Positions 25,338 through 34,970 of a DNA stretch of 64,000 bases are shown here, piece by piece. The notes beneath the pieces are model-generated. The model searched no databases. It worked only from the letters and a program-made list of their open reading frames with translations, and was not told the DNA's origin. Position 1 is the first letter of the stretch, and every line of letters begins with the position of its first letter. Both the position numbers and the translations under genes were made by a program. This DNA comes from SG8-30 sp963710135. Its GTDB lineage: Bacteria; Pseudomonadota; Gammaproteobacteria; Steroidobacterales; Steroidobacteraceae. Location of the stretch: NCBI GenBank assembly GCA_963710135.1, contig CAVPYY010000006.1, positions 1 through 64,000 on the forward strand, read 5' to 3'.

Positions 25338-26430
25338 TCAGCCCTCAGTACGCCGGTCCAGTCCCGAGGCCTTACGACCCGCGCGGTTCAGCTCGCCGGC
25401 GACGCAGCTTTGTAGTCGCGTCCCGAGGTCCAGGCACCGGTCGACGAGTTCCCTGGCGCCGTCGTGCAGCTCGGTGCTGTGGCGGACGACCTCGATGTTG
25501 CGTTCCATGTCCTCGGCGGTCCAGCCGCGGCTGTGGGCGATGAACGGGAACTGCGGGAACTGCATGCCGATCTCGCCCAGGAATTGCAGCATCTGTCCTG
25601 CGACTGCCTGCACGTTGTCCTGCCCACCGGTGATGATCAGCCCGGCCACCTTGTTCTGCAGCATCACCCGGTTCTTCAGCGTGATCTGGTTCTGCACGGC
25701 ATTGAGCCGCTCGGCCATTTTGAAGTACAGCGAGCTGGCCGCGCCCCAGCGGATCGGCGTGGCGATCAACACCACGTCGGCCCAGAACACGAGCGCCTCG
25801 TACACCGCGTTCATGCCGTCGTCCGCATCCATCTGCGAGATGCTGCACGGCCAGGTGCAGGCGCGCGCGCTCTTTGAGTAGTAGCCCTCGCAGGCGCGGA
25901 AACTCAGTTCCCGCAGCCGGATCATCCGTGTCTCCAGCCCGTGCTTCTCGCCGGCGTGGGCCAGTGCCGTCTCCAGCAGTGCCTCGGAGGTGGAGTACCG
26001 CGGATGATCGTTGTCCATCACCGTGGTGGAGATGCCGGCGACCCGCAGCGGTCCGGGCTCCCGGCGGATGTCGCGGTCCAGTGGGTGCGGCGCGTGGGGT
26101 TTCCTGTTGCGCCGCGTGACCGGTCTCTCGCGGACCAGTAGCCGCCCGCCTTCTACCTTGCACTCGAACCGCGGCACCCGGTCTTCCTCGAAGCCGGGCT
26201 CGCCCTCCCCCGTCAAGCGATGGAATTTCCAGTTGTGCCAGGGGCAGACGACGTAGTCGCCATCGAGCACGCCCTGGCCGAGCGGACCTCCCGCGTGATT
26301 GCACAGCCCGTGGATGATGCCGAACTGCCCGTCCACGCAGGACAAGGCGAGCGGCGTGCGCCCGATCGTCACCGCCTGCAGACTCTGTTTGGATAGATCT
26401 GCGGCATCACCGAGGTCCTGCCAGGTGTCT

Positions 26431-26438
<8 letters not shown>
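25338..26438 (-). CDS. Rieske [2Fe-2S] domain fused to flavodoxin-like oxidoreductase
   Basis: The 366-residue protein joins two redox modules. Residues 1 to about 110 are a Rieske ferredoxin domain with cluster ligands in CNHAGG (C46, H48) and CPWHNWK (C65, H68). From about 130 there is an NAD(P)H-dependent FMN reductase or flavodoxin_2-like domain (STTVMDNDHPRYSTSEALLE, VVLIATPIRWGAASSLYFKM, VAGLIITGGQDNVQAVAGQM). Its RACEGYYSKSARACTWPC segment holds extra cysteines, like iron-sulfur flavoproteins. The ATG at 26438 directly precedes the Rieske domain. The gene overlaps the RDD gene by eight bases. Reaction and partner are unknown. Confidence 0.82.
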
Positions 26439-26934
<496 letters not shown>

Positions 26935-27068
26935 GGGTGTCTCCGCGGGCTTTCCCGACACTGTAGCGCGTGCTGGCGCCTGCCGTGCATCCGCAAGCCG
27001 GGCGGCCGCGAAATCAAATGAGCCGATGCACGGCCAATCCAGGCAAACTGGGAAGGGATGTGAACGCA

Positions 27069-27686
27069 ATGCGCCTACTACTGGCGATGATTGGATTCTT
27101 GCTGATGGCCAATACCGCCCATGGCTACGACGAGCCGGCCTACGAGGTGACCGAGCAGTTCGACAGCTTCGAGCTGCGCCGCTACGGCGGGTACCTGGTG
27201 GCCGAGACCGAGGCGAGCGGCGACTTCGGCTCGTCCCGCAACGCGGCCTTCCGCAGGCTGTTCCGCTACATCGCCGGCGACAACGCCGTCGACGAGCGGA
27301 TTGACATGACGGTACCGGTGACCACCCGCTCGGGCGGCGAAAAGATCGCCATGACCGTCCCGGTGACGACGTCGGATGCGGATTCGGGCACCCTGATGCA
27401 GTTCGTCCTGCCGTCCAAATACACAGTCGATGATGCCCCCCGGCCGCTCGACGAGCAGATCCGGATCAGGGCGGTGCCGCCGCAGTGGATCGCCGCGCGA
27501 CGCTACAGCGGCCGCTCGAACCAGGCCAACTACCAGCGCGAGCGCGCCGTTCTTTTGGAAGCCGTGCAGGCGGCGGGTCTGACCGCGGTCGGCGAGCCGA
27601 TGCTCGCGGTCTACAACGGCCCTTTCACGCCTTGGTTCATGCGCCGCAACGAAGCGCTCATCGCGGTCGCCGCACCGCAGGAGTGA
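27069..27686 (+). CDS. SOUL family heme-binding protein
   Basis: The 205-residue precursor begins with a signal peptide ending near HGYD (MRLLLAMIGFLLMANTAHG). The mature part is a SOUL/HBP domain: YEVTEQFDSFELRRYGGYLV, FRRLFRYIAGDN, IDMTVPVT repeated as IAMTVPVTT, and NGPFTPWFMRRNE. Such proteins bind heme or tetrapyrroles reversibly. The signal peptide places it in the periplasm. It starts the heme-related cluster at 27069-29736. Confidence 0.9.
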   Translation: MRLLLAMIGFLLMANTAHGYDEPAYEVTEQFDSFELRRYGGYLVAETEASGDFGSSRNAAFRRLFRYIAGDNAVDERIDMTVPVTTRSGGEKIAMTVPVTTSDADSGTLMQFVLPSKYTVDDAPRPLDEQIRIRAVPPQWIAARRYSGRSNQANYQRERAVLLEAVQAAGLTAVGEPMLAVYNGPFTPWFMRRNEALIAVAAPQE

Positions 27687-27705
27687 GGCTCGCGACCCCA
27701 GGTCT

Positions 27706-28023
27706 TCAGGGCGGCAGCGATGCGTAATAGGCGGCGAGGTCCGCGACGTCCGCGGCGCTCAGGGTCGAGCCGAGCTTCCGCATCTTGTTGCTGCTGGTGC
27801 GCTTGCCACTCTTGAAGTCCGCCATGGCCTGCACGAACTTCTCTACCGGAATGCCGGCAATGGACTTGATGGTGTCGTCGTCGCCGCGGCCGTCGGGCCC
27901 GTGGCAGTCGGCGCAATCCTCGGACTTTCGCTCGCCGGCGCTCACGCTGCCGGCAGCGAAGGCGTAAGCCGGGGCAAGCGCCACACAGGTGGTGGCTACT
28001 GCCGACACAAGCAATCGATTCAT
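27706..28023 (-). CDS. Class I cytochrome c
   Basis: The 105-residue precursor has a signal peptide (to about AYAFAAG), one heme motif CADCH (about 37-41), and a downstream methionine in SSNKMRKLGSTLSAADVADL as likely sixth ligand. It is a small c4/c5-like or c553-type electron carrier that would be matured by the ccm gene products in this window. The ATG at 28023 is the start that yields the signal peptide. The cytochrome b gene lies upstream on the same strand. Confidence 0.92.
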   Translation of the reverse strand: MNRLLVSAVATTCVALAPAYAFAAGSVSAGERKSEDCADCHGPDGRGDDDTIKSIAGIPVEKFVQAMADFKSGKRTSSNKMRKLGSTLSAADVADLAAYYASLPP

Positions 28024-28094
28024 CGCACTTCTCCCAAGCGACCGGTCATCGAGTTCGAGGCGCATGGCGCACTCACTGCCCTGGCCGGTGCGGA

Positions 28095-28613
28095 TCAGTC
28101 ACGCAACAGGTCGAGCAGGTGCAATGACACGGTGATGACGTGCAGCACCAGAACGCCTGTCAGCACCCGGGCGGCCACGATGTGATGGTCTCGCCAGCTC
28201 AGCGCGTCCGCCGTGCCCTGCGACCAGAGCCAACCGGCCCCGGTCAGCCCTGTCGCCAGTAATGATATCAGTACCAGTCCTTCGACCGCAGCGAACAAAC
28301 CACCACCTTCCGCGGGTGGAATGCGGCCTTTCACGAGGCCACGGAGGTCGCGCACCACCACCCGCCAGGCGTCGCCGGCCCATGGAAAGTAGGTTCGCCA
28401 GCCGGCGGTCCGCAGGCAGGTGAAGGTGTAGGTGAGGGTCAGTAGCAGGGCGACCACGCCGACCACCACGTGCGCATAGTCGAGCCAGCCGCCATCGCGC
28501 GGCAGGCGGCGCACCAGCGAAAGCCAGGGACTGGTGATGATCAGCCAGATGGACAGCGTGGCGAGCAGAAAATGCTGACGATTGGCCAGCTTCTCGGACG
28601 GGCCGCTCACCAT
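28095..28613 (-). CDS. Cytochrome b561-like membrane protein
   Basis: The 172-residue protein has four membrane helices with histidines placed as heme b ligands (YAHVVVGVVALL, LSWRDHHIVAARVLTGVLVL, HVITVSLHLLDLL). This is the DUF4405/b561-type cytochrome b subunit that usually passes electrons between a soluble cytochrome or flavoprotein and the quinone pool. Its start is one base from the HemG stop, so HemG, cytochrome b and cytochrome c form a minus-strand operon. Confidence 0.85.
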   Translation of the reverse strand: MVSGPSEKLANRQHFLLATLSIWLIITSPWLSLVRRLPRDGGWLDYAHVVVGVVALLLTLTYTFTCLRTAGWRTYFPWAGDAWRVVVRDLRGLVKGRIPPAEGGGLFAAVEGLVLISLLATGLTGAGWLWSQGTADALSWRDHHIVAARVLTGVLVLHVITVSLHLLDLLRD

Positions 28614-29150
28614 TCAGGCGCCTGCGGGCAGATCCGCGATGCGCCGCGCGAAGCGACGCACCTCGTCCCAGTTGGTGAACTCGACGTTGGTGTGCGGATC
28701 CGTGGGGCCACCGGTGATCCACATGATGAAGCGGATGATGTTGCGGTCCACCGGGCCGTAGCGCTGGTAGTCCAGGTTGCCACCGAACACGCCCAGCAGC
28801 TTCGGCTTCCACGGCGAGTGCGCCAGGAAAGCCTGCATGTAGGGATTGGTTTCCGGGGTGTTCTTGGCGGGTTTGCGGGCCACCAGGCTGATTGAGAAGA
28901 AGCCGTTGGGCTTCGATTCCAGAAGAGCCTGGTGCTGACGGATGAACTCGAATACAGCCGGATTGTGCTTGCCGTGGCGAATGCTGGCGCCAATGATGAT
29001 CCGGTCAAACCCGGCGGGATCGGCGCTGCCGCCGACGATCGGCGAAACCGTGGCCTCCTGGCCGAGCGCCAGCAGTTCGCCGCGGAGGGTCTCGCTGACC
29101 TTGCGCGTCTGACCATACACGCCGTGATAGAGCAACAACGTCGAGGGCAC
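28614..29150 (-). CDS. hemG: Flavodoxin-like protoporphyrinogen IX dehydrogenase HemG
   Basis: HemG oxidises protoporphyrinogen IX to protoporphyrin IX, passing electrons to menaquinone or ubiquinone. The 178-residue protein has the FMN phosphate loop YHGVYGQTRKVSETL, then FDRIIIGASIRHGKHNPAVF and LGVFGGNLDYQRYGPVDRNI, where the long insert of HemG is visible. The GTG at 29150 gives the family length; an upstream in-frame extension of about 120 residues is Ala/Gly-rich noise antisense to the HiPIP gene. The adjacent cytochrome b may link HemG to the respiratory chain (inference). Confidence 0.92.
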   Translation of the reverse strand: MPSTLLLYHGVYGQTRKVSETLRGELLALGQEATVSPIVGGSADPAGFDRIIIGASIRHGKHNPAVFEFIRQHQALLESKPNGFFSISLVARKPAKNTPETNPYMQAFLAHSPWKPKLLGVFGGNLDYQRYGPVDRNIIRFIMWITGGPTDPHTNVEFTNWDEVRRFARRIADLPAGA

Positions 29151-29280
29151 GGAAGATTGTCCTTGGTGATGTATGCCGGATGCGCGGAATGTTACCGGTC
29201 CGGGCAGGATGTTTGCATTCCTCTGGCGCCGTTCGCAGAATGCCGGAGCTGTCTGCAACCCAGCTGCAAGGAGATGACGC

Positions 29281-29736
29281 ATGAGTAACCCATCCGGGCC
29301 GGCGGAAACGCGGCGACGGTTCCTGAAGCTCGTCGGCGGTGCGGCCGTGCTGGTCCCGATCGGCGGCCTCGCGGGCTGCGGCGGCGACAAGGCGGCCACG
29401 GCTCCGGCGGCGCCCGCCCCCGCCCCCGAACCCGCCCCGGCCGCGGCTCCCCCGGCAGCCGACACGGCAGCCGCCGAGCCCGCTGCCGCTGAGGCGCCGG
29501 CCGCCGAGCTGGTCCAGCTCACCGAGGACGATCCGGTCGCTACGGCGCTCGGCTACCGCCACGACGCGACCCAGGTCGACGCTGCCAAGTACCCGCGCCA
29601 CGCTGCCGGGCAGGTGTGCAGCAACTGCATCCAGTTTCGCGGTGCCGCCGGCGATGCCTGGGGCCCGTGCGGGCTGTTCCCGGGCAAGCTGGTGAACGCG
29701 GCCGGCTGGTGCAACGGGTACGCGCCCAAGGCTTGA
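29281..29736 (+). CDS. High-potential iron-sulfur protein (HiPIP)
   Basis: The 151-residue precursor begins with a twin-arginine signal (ETRRRFLKLVGGAAVLVPIG). A long Ala/Pro/Glu linker follows (about 38-80), then the HiPIP domain with the four cluster cysteines VCSNCIQF...GPCGLF...GWCNGYAPKA. It carries one electron between the cytochrome bc1 complex and terminal acceptors in the periplasm. The linker is unusually long and may tether the domain; the GLAGC preceding it could even act as a lipobox. The start ATG follows AAGGAG. Confidence 0.93.
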   Translation: MSNPSGPAETRRRFLKLVGGAAVLVPIGGLAGCGGDKAATAPAAPAPAPEPAPAAAPPAADTAAAEPAAAEAPAAELVQLTEDDPVATALGYRHDATQVDAAKYPRHAAGQVCSNCIQFRGAAGDAWGPCGLFPGKLVNAAGWCNGYAPKA

Positions 29737-29761
29737 GCAGGCCCGGTAGACGGCTGTGGCG

Positions 29762-31438
29762 ATGACCCGGAGGGCGTTTCTCTGGGTGCTCGTCGCGCTG
29801 GGCGCGGCGGCGTGCATGCCGCTGCCGCCGTCCCCGGCGGCCCCCGCCGCCAGCGCGGCGATCGCCATGCCGGATGCCTTCAGCGCGACGGTCGCGGCCG
29901 AGTTGCTGCAGGGCGGCGGCAATGCCGTGGACGCCGCGGTCGCGGCGGCCTTCGCGCTGGCGGTGACCTATCCGGAGGCGGGCAACCTCGGCGGCGGCGG
30001 CTTCATGCTGGCGCTGGTCTCAGGGCAGCCCTACTTTCTCGATTATCGCGAGGTCGCGCCCGGGCGAGCCAGCCGCGACATGTACCTGGACGCCCGCGGT
30101 GAGGTCATCGAGGACCTGAGCCTGGTCGGGCCGCTCGCCGCCGGCGTGCCCGGCACGGTGGCCGGGCTGTGGGCCGCGCACCAGCGCTTCGGCGTGAAGC
30201 CCTGGCGCGAACTCCTGGCGCCCGCGGTAGCGCTCGCCCGTGACGGCTTCATCGTGCCAGCGGCACTGGCGGCCGCGGCGGCTGACGCCGCGACCGGATT
30301 CGCCGGCCGGACCAACTTTGCCGCGCATTTCGGTTCGCTCCGCGCGGGCGAGACCTTCAGGCAGCCGGCGCTGGCTGCCACGCTGGAGCGGATCGCGTCG
30401 CTCGGTCCCGACGACTTCTACCGGGGCGAGACGGCCAGACTCCTCGTGGCCGGGATGGAGCGCGCTGACGGCTTGATCTCGGCGGATGACCTGGCCGCCT
30501 ACCAGCCAGTGTGGCGCGAGCCGGTCCGGGCGCGCTGGCGCCAGTACGAGGTGTTGTCCGCGCCCCCGCCGAGCTCCGGAGGCTTCGCGGTGGTTCAGCT
30601 GCTGCAGATGAAGGCGCAGCTCGATGACGACTTCGCCGGGCTCGCCCACGACTCGGCGCGCTACGTGCACCTCGTGGCCGAAATGCAGAAACGGGTGTTT
30701 GCCGATCGTGCCGAGTATCTCGGCGACCCGGATTTCGTCGACGTACCGCTAGAACGCCTGCTCGATCCCCGCTACGTCGCCGCGCGCGCCGCGGCGGTCG
30801 ATCGGACCGCCATTTCGAGCGTAGCCAGCGTGCCGCCGGGACTGGAGCCGCGCCACACCACGCACTTCTCGATAGTCGACCGGTGGGGCAACGCGGTCGC
30901 CAACACCTATACGCTGAACACGGAGTTTGGCAGTGGCGTGGTCGTCGAGGGCGCCGGCTTCCTGCTCAACAACGAGATGGACGATTTCAGCATCAAGCCC
31001 GGCGCGTCGAACTACTACGGCGTGGTCGGATCGGCGGCCAACGCCGTTGAGCCGGGCAAGCGCATGCTGTCATCGATGGCGCCCACCATCGTGCTCGAGG
31101 ACGGTAGCGTAAAGCTGGTGGTCGGATCGCCAGGTGGCTCGACCATCATCTCCTCGGTGTTCGAGACCATCGTCAACGTCCTGGACTTCGGCATGGCGCC
31201 CGATGCCGCGGTCGCCGCGGCGCGGTTCCACCACCAGCTCCTGCCCCCCGATCTTGTTACGTATGACCCCGGGACGCCGCTGCCGGCGGCGACCATCGCG
31301 GCGCTCACCAAGCTGGGCTATCGGGTCGAGCCACACCCGTGGACAATGGGCGACGTCCAGCTCATCGTGCGCGGCAGTGGTGGCCTGCAGGCGGCATCCG
31401 ATCCGCGAGGCCGTGGCGTGTCGCGGGTCCTGAATTGA
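29762..31438 (+). CDS. ggt: Gamma-glutamyltransferase
   Basis: This enzyme cleaves or transfers the gamma-glutamyl group of glutathione in the periplasm. The 558-residue proenzyme has a signal with lipobox (LGAAAC, after an RR pair). The large-subunit motif GNLGGGGFML follows, and the self-cleavage site lies in RHTTHFSIVDRWGNAVANT, where a threonine becomes the nucleophile. Further motifs are NNEMDDFS and MLSSMAPTIV. The ATG at 29762 is preferred to the GTG two codons upstream. Confidence 0.93.
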   Translation: MTRRAFLWVLVALGAAACMPLPPSPAAPAASAAIAMPDAFSATVAAELLQGGGNAVDAAVAAAFALAVTYPEAGNLGGGGFMLALVSGQPYFLDYREVAPGRASRDMYLDARGEVIEDLSLVGPLAAGVPGTVAGLWAAHQRFGVKPWRELLAPAVALARDGFIVPAALAAAAADAATGFAGRTNFAAHFGSLRAGETFRQPALAATLERIASLGPDDFYRGETARLLVAGMERADGLISADDLAAYQPVWREPVRARWRQYEVLSAPPPSSGGFAVVQLLQMKAQLDDDFAGLAHDSARYVHLVAEMQKRVFADRAEYLGDPDFVDVPLERLLDPRYVAARAAAVDRTAISSVASVPPGLEPRHTTHFSIVDRWGNAVANTYTLNTEFGSGVVVEGAGFLLNNEMDDFSIKPGASNYYGVVGSAANAVEPGKRMLSSMAPTIVLEDGSVKLVVGSPGGSTIISSVFETIVNVLDFGMAPDAAVAAARFHHQLLPPDLVTYDPGTPLPAATIAALTKLGYRVEPHPWTMGDVQLIVRGSGGLQAASDPRGRGVSRVLN

Positions 31439-31448
31439 GAGGCAACGA

Positions 31449-31880
31449 GTGATCACCCCGTTCCACGTGGCCGTGCAGGTGCGCGACATCGCCGAGGCAC
31501 GCGATTTCTATGGCGCGAAACTTGGCCTGGCCGAGGGCCGCAGCGCCGACGAGTGGATCGACTTCAACATGTTCGGGCACCAGTACGTGACCCACCTGAA
31601 TCCCGCGCTCGGCCGGAACGGCCAGGTGCCGCGGATTGCGAACAGCGTCGACGGGCACGGCGTGCCGGTACCGCACTGCGGCGTGATCATGACCTTTCCG
31701 CAGTGGGAGGACTTCGCGGCCCGGGTCGGACAGGTGATCGACCGCTTCGTGATCGAGCCTTACATCCGCTTCAAGGGTCAGCCCGGCGAGCAGGGAACAA
31801 TGTTCTTCCTGGATCCGTCGGGGAACGCCCTGGAGTTCAAGGCGTTCCGCAACATCGACGCCGAGTTGTTCGCGCGCTGA
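31449..31880 (+). CDS. VOC (glyoxalase-like) family protein
   Basis: A 143-residue vicinal-oxygen-chelate fold protein. FHVAVQVRDIAEARDFYGAK is the first beta-alpha unit with a metal-ligand histidine, and MFFLDPSGNALEFKAFRN carries the C-terminal glutamate ligand. The reaction is unknown; family members include glyoxalases, dioxygenases and resistance proteins. The GTG start lies 10 bases after the ggt stop, so the two are probably co-transcribed. Confidence 0.88.
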   Translation: MITPFHVAVQVRDIAEARDFYGAKLGLAEGRSADEWIDFNMFGHQYVTHLNPALGRNGQVPRIANSVDGHGVPVPHCGVIMTFPQWEDFAARVGQVIDRFVIEPYIRFKGQPGEQGTMFFLDPSGNALEFKAFRNIDAELFAR

Positions 31881-31892
31881 GCGGCGCGCGCC

Positions 31893-32552
31893 CTACCAGG
31901 GCAGCGGCTTGCCAACGGCGCTTTGAAAACTGCCGGACTGCGCCAGGGTGGCGGCGTCGATCCGGGCCAGCAGATTGCCGGCCGCTTCGGTCACCGGAAT
32001 CCCCTGCCCGCCCGTCATGCTGGTCGCGACCATGCCCGGGTGCAGCAGCAGGACGATGATGCCTGCGTCCCTGACTTCCTGCGCGAGGCTCACGCCGGCG
32101 ATGTTCACCGCGGCCTTGGACATCCGGTAGCCGTAGTAGCCGCCGGAGGTGTTGTCCGCGATCGATCCCATGCGGCTCGTGATGATGGCGACCTTGGAGC
32201 CGGAATGCAGCGCCGGGCGCAGCGCCCGCGTCACCAGCAGCGGCCCGAGCGCATTGACGTCGAACTGGTGGCGCACCGCCTCGACGTCGAGCTTGGCCAG
32301 CGAGTCGTCGTGGAAGACGCCGGCATTGTTGATGAGCACGTCCACGGGCGTGTCTGCGACCGCGGCGACCAGCTTGTCGAGCGAGGCCGGATCCCGCACG
32401 TCGACGTCCTCCACGACGTCGGCACCCGTCGCAGCCAGTTCGCTGCTGCGACGGCGGCAGGCGGCGATGACGCGGTCACCACGCGCGGTCAGCTGCCGCG
32501 TCAGCTCCAGGCCGATGCCCTTGTTGGCGCCGGTGATCACCACTGTCGTCAT
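31893..32552 (-). CDS. Short-chain dehydrogenase/reductase
   Basis: A 219-residue classical SDR: the NADP(H) motif TGANKGIG (about 7-14), NNAGV, and the catalytic YRMSK (Tyr and Lys of YxxxK). It resembles the carbonyl reductase or sniffer-like group (short form). The substrate is not predictable. It is convergent with the VOC gene and lies downstream of the AraC-type regulator on the same strand, which may control it. Confidence 0.92.
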   Translation of the reverse strand: MTTVVITGANKGIGLELTRQLTARGDRVIAACRRRSSELAATGADVVEDVDVRDPASLDKLVAAVADTPVDVLINNAGVFHDDSLAKLDVEAVRHQFDVNALGPLLVTRALRPALHSGSKVAIITSRMGSIADNTSGGYYGYRMSKAAVNIAGVSLAQEVRDAGIIVLLLHPGMVATSMTGGQGIPVTEAAGNLLARIDAATLAQSGSFQSAVGKPLPW

Positions 32553-32624
32553 CGCTTTCTCTCCTTCGCCCCTGGCGGTCCTGGCCCACTGTAACCGTCG
32601 GGGCCCGGCGCTGGCCAGTTGCCG

Positions 32625-33665
32625 TCAACGGTAGCGCGCGCGGTACTCTCCGGGCGCGCAACGCTGGCGCAGGCGGAAGGCGCGCCCGAAGTTCGACGGA
32701 TCGCTGAAGCCGACGCGGTGGGCAATGCTGGCGACCGGCAGATCCGTGTCGCGCAGCAGGCTGGTGGCGAGCGTGGTGCGCACCTCGTCCAGGATTGCCT
32801 GATACGACGTGCCGTGCTGCTTCAGCTGCCGGATGAGCGTGCGCACGGACATGTGGCGGCGCGCCGCCAGCTCGGTGAGCCCGGGCGGGTCTTCGCAGCG
32901 CGCGAACAACTCCTGGCGAATGCCCGCCTCCAGCACGGTGCGGCCCGTGCGTTGCGCCAGCAGCTCCTCGCACTTGGCGAAACTCAAGCGGTACATCGAC
33001 GGGTCGGCGAGCGGGCACGCCAGTCCGAGCCACGCCGCAGGGAACTCGACGACGTCGCGTTCGGCGCCAAACTCCATCGGCACCGCGAGCGTTGCCGCCA
33101 GCGCCGCGGAGTAGCCGGGTCGCGGACCCGATCGCTCGATCGAGACGCCGCCGCGACCGCGCGCGGCCGTCTGCTCCAGCAGCGCCAGCACACCGCACAG
33201 CGCCAGTTCCAGCAGCTGTTCCCTGGCTGGCCCCAGTGGCTGGGTCGGCAGGATGACGACGCGGCAGCGCGGCCCGTCGCGGGCGATCGCGAACTGCAGG
33301 AAGGGAAAGCGGATTCCGCCGAAAGCCACCAAGACGTCGAGGGCGGCGCCGGTGGTCGGGGCCGTCAGCGCCGCGAACCCCAGCGGGCCGTGAATCGCCG
33401 CCTCGAGCCGCTCGCTCATCCGCAGATGCCAGCCGGGTCCGAGCCTGGCGTTGCCGTGTCCGAGAACCTGCGCGAGCTGGTCGAACGGCACGCCCGCGCC
33501 GTTGCTGTCCAGAGAATCCGGCGACAGGCCGCAGGCTGCGAGCAAGGTCTCGCGTGCGCGCTGATCCGCGCCGCAGGCCGTGTCGAGCACGAGCTTGAGG
33601 TAAGCGGCCGGGACCTGCATCGCAGGGGCCGGAATCGCCGCCTTACGGGTCCTGGGGGTCACCAT
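32625..33665 (-). CDS. AraC family transcriptional regulator
   Basis: A 346-residue regulator of the OruR/VirS-like group. It has an N-terminal arabinose-binding-like domain (about 20-205, e.g. LLAACGLSPDSLDSNGAGVP) and a C-terminal double HTH (LTELAARRHMSVRTLIRQLK, then LPVASIAHRVGFSDPSNFGR and AFRLRQRCAPGEYRARYR). Members of this group often control fatty acid, alkane or aromatic degradation. It diverges from the alkane monooxygenase gene (gap 113 bases), so control of alkB is a reasonable inference. The ATG at 33665 begins the family-like N-terminus. Confidence 0.9.
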   Translation of the reverse strand: MVTPRTRKAAIPAPAMQVPAAYLKLVLDTACGADQRARETLLAACGLSPDSLDSNGAGVPFDQLAQVLGHGNARLGPGWHLRMSERLEAAIHGPLGFAALTAPTTGAALDVLVAFGGIRFPFLQFAIARDGPRCRVVILPTQPLGPAREQLLELALCGVLALLEQTAARGRGGVSIERSGPRPGYSAALAATLAVPMEFGAERDVVEFPAAWLGLACPLADPSMYRLSFAKCEELLAQRTGRTVLEAGIRQELFARCEDPPGLTELAARRHMSVRTLIRQLKQHGTSYQAILDEVRTTLATSLLRDTDLPVASIAHRVGFSDPSNFGRAFRLRQRCAPGEYRARYR

Positions 33666-33778
33666 GTCTGGCAGTTTATGACCATTCGCTGTCAGCGTGC
33701 ACCCTCGTTGCGCCGCCGCCGCCGGCCAATACTCGCTCGAACGCCAGGCAGGACAGGCCGGCGAGCGGAGACCACCCG

Positions 33779-34970
33779 ATGAAGTCCTACAGTGCGATCG
33801 ACCCACGGGCCGGCCGGATCTCTTACACCGATCGCAAGCGGTACCTGTGGTGGGGTTCGGTGCTGCTGCCGCTGCTGCCGGTGGCGGCCATTGCGGGCTA
33901 CGCCGCCACCGGCTGGGGCTGGCTGCTGTGGTCGCCGCTGCTGGTCATCTACGGGCTCATCCCCCTGCTGGACGCGCTGATCGGTGCGGACGCGACCAAT
34001 CCCCCGGAGGCGGTCGTGGCCGAGCTGGAGGCGGACCGTTACTACCAGTGGCTCACCTGGGTCGCCGTGCCGGTCCACGTGTTCGTCATGGCCGGGGGCA
34101 TGTGGTACGCCCTGACCCACGTCGCGGACCTGTGGGACCGGGCTGCGCTGGTGCTCTCGCTCGGCTTCATGGCGGCGCTCGCGATCAACACCGGCCATGA
34201 GCTCGGGCACAAGCGCGGCCGCGATCGACCAGTGGCTGTCGCGCGCGCTGCTCGGCATAGCGGGCTACGGACACTTCCGGGTGGAGCACAACCTCGGCCA
34301 TCACCTGCAGGTGGCAACGCCCGAAGACAGCGCCAGTTCGCGCATGGGTGAGAGTCTCTATCGATTCGCGCTGCGCGAGCTGCCCGGCGGGCTGATACGG
34401 GGCTGGCGGCTGGAGTCGGCCAGGCTGCGCCGCCAGGGACTGGGCGCGGTGTCACCGCACAACGAGATCCTGCAGTCGTATGCGTTCACGCTGCTGCTGC
34501 AGGGCACGCTGCTGGCGTGGCTCGGCTGGCAGGCTTTGCCCTGGCTGCTGCTCCACAACCTCTGGGCGTGGTTCCAGGTGACGGGCGTCAACTACATCGA
34601 ACACTATGGCCTGCTGCGCGCCCGGACCGCCAACGGGACCTATGAGCGCTGCCGGCCGCGCCATTCCTGGAACAGCAACCACCTCGTCTCGAATCTGCTG
34701 CTGTTCCACCTGCAGCGGCATTCCGATCACCATGCCCACGCCGACCGGCGCTACCAGGCGCTCAGGCATTTCGACGAGGCTCCCCAGCTGCCGACCGGCT
34801 ACATGGGCATGCTGCTGCTCGCGTACCTGCCGCCGCTCTACTACCGCGTGATGGACAGGCGCGTGCTGGCGCTGGCCGGTGCGGATCTCGGGCGGGTGAA
34901 CCTGGACCCGGCGAAGGCCGCTTCGCTGCGCGCGCGCTACGCCGGCTCGGCGCCGCCCAGGCCGAACTGA
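33779..34970 (+). pseudogene. alkB: Alkane 1-monooxygenase AlkB, frameshifted
   Basis: AlkB is a membrane di-iron hydroxylase of medium-chain alkanes. Frame one (from ATG 33779) gives six membrane helices up to the first histidine box HELGHKR (140-146). The next frame continues AIDQWLSRALLGIAGYGHFR with VEHNLGHHLQVATPEDSAS, then NYIEHYGL and LQRHSDHHAHADRRYQ, the remaining boxes. Removing one G from the pair at 34217-34218 joins them into about 396 residues, typical of AlkB. All iron ligands survive, so a sequence error is likelier than decay. The C-terminus overlaps the convergent dehalogenase gene by 34 bases. Confidence 0.92.

Noticed and set aside
27363..27375. matS-like GTGACGACGTCGG near the terminus
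   Set aside because: Two of the last bases differ from the E. coli matS pattern, it lies inside the SOUL gene, and matS is not expected in this lineage.
28614..29522. 302-codon form of HemG with an Ala/Gly-rich N-terminus
   Set aside because: The extra residues are antisense to the HiPIP gene and absent from the family; the GTG at 29150 gives the normal length.
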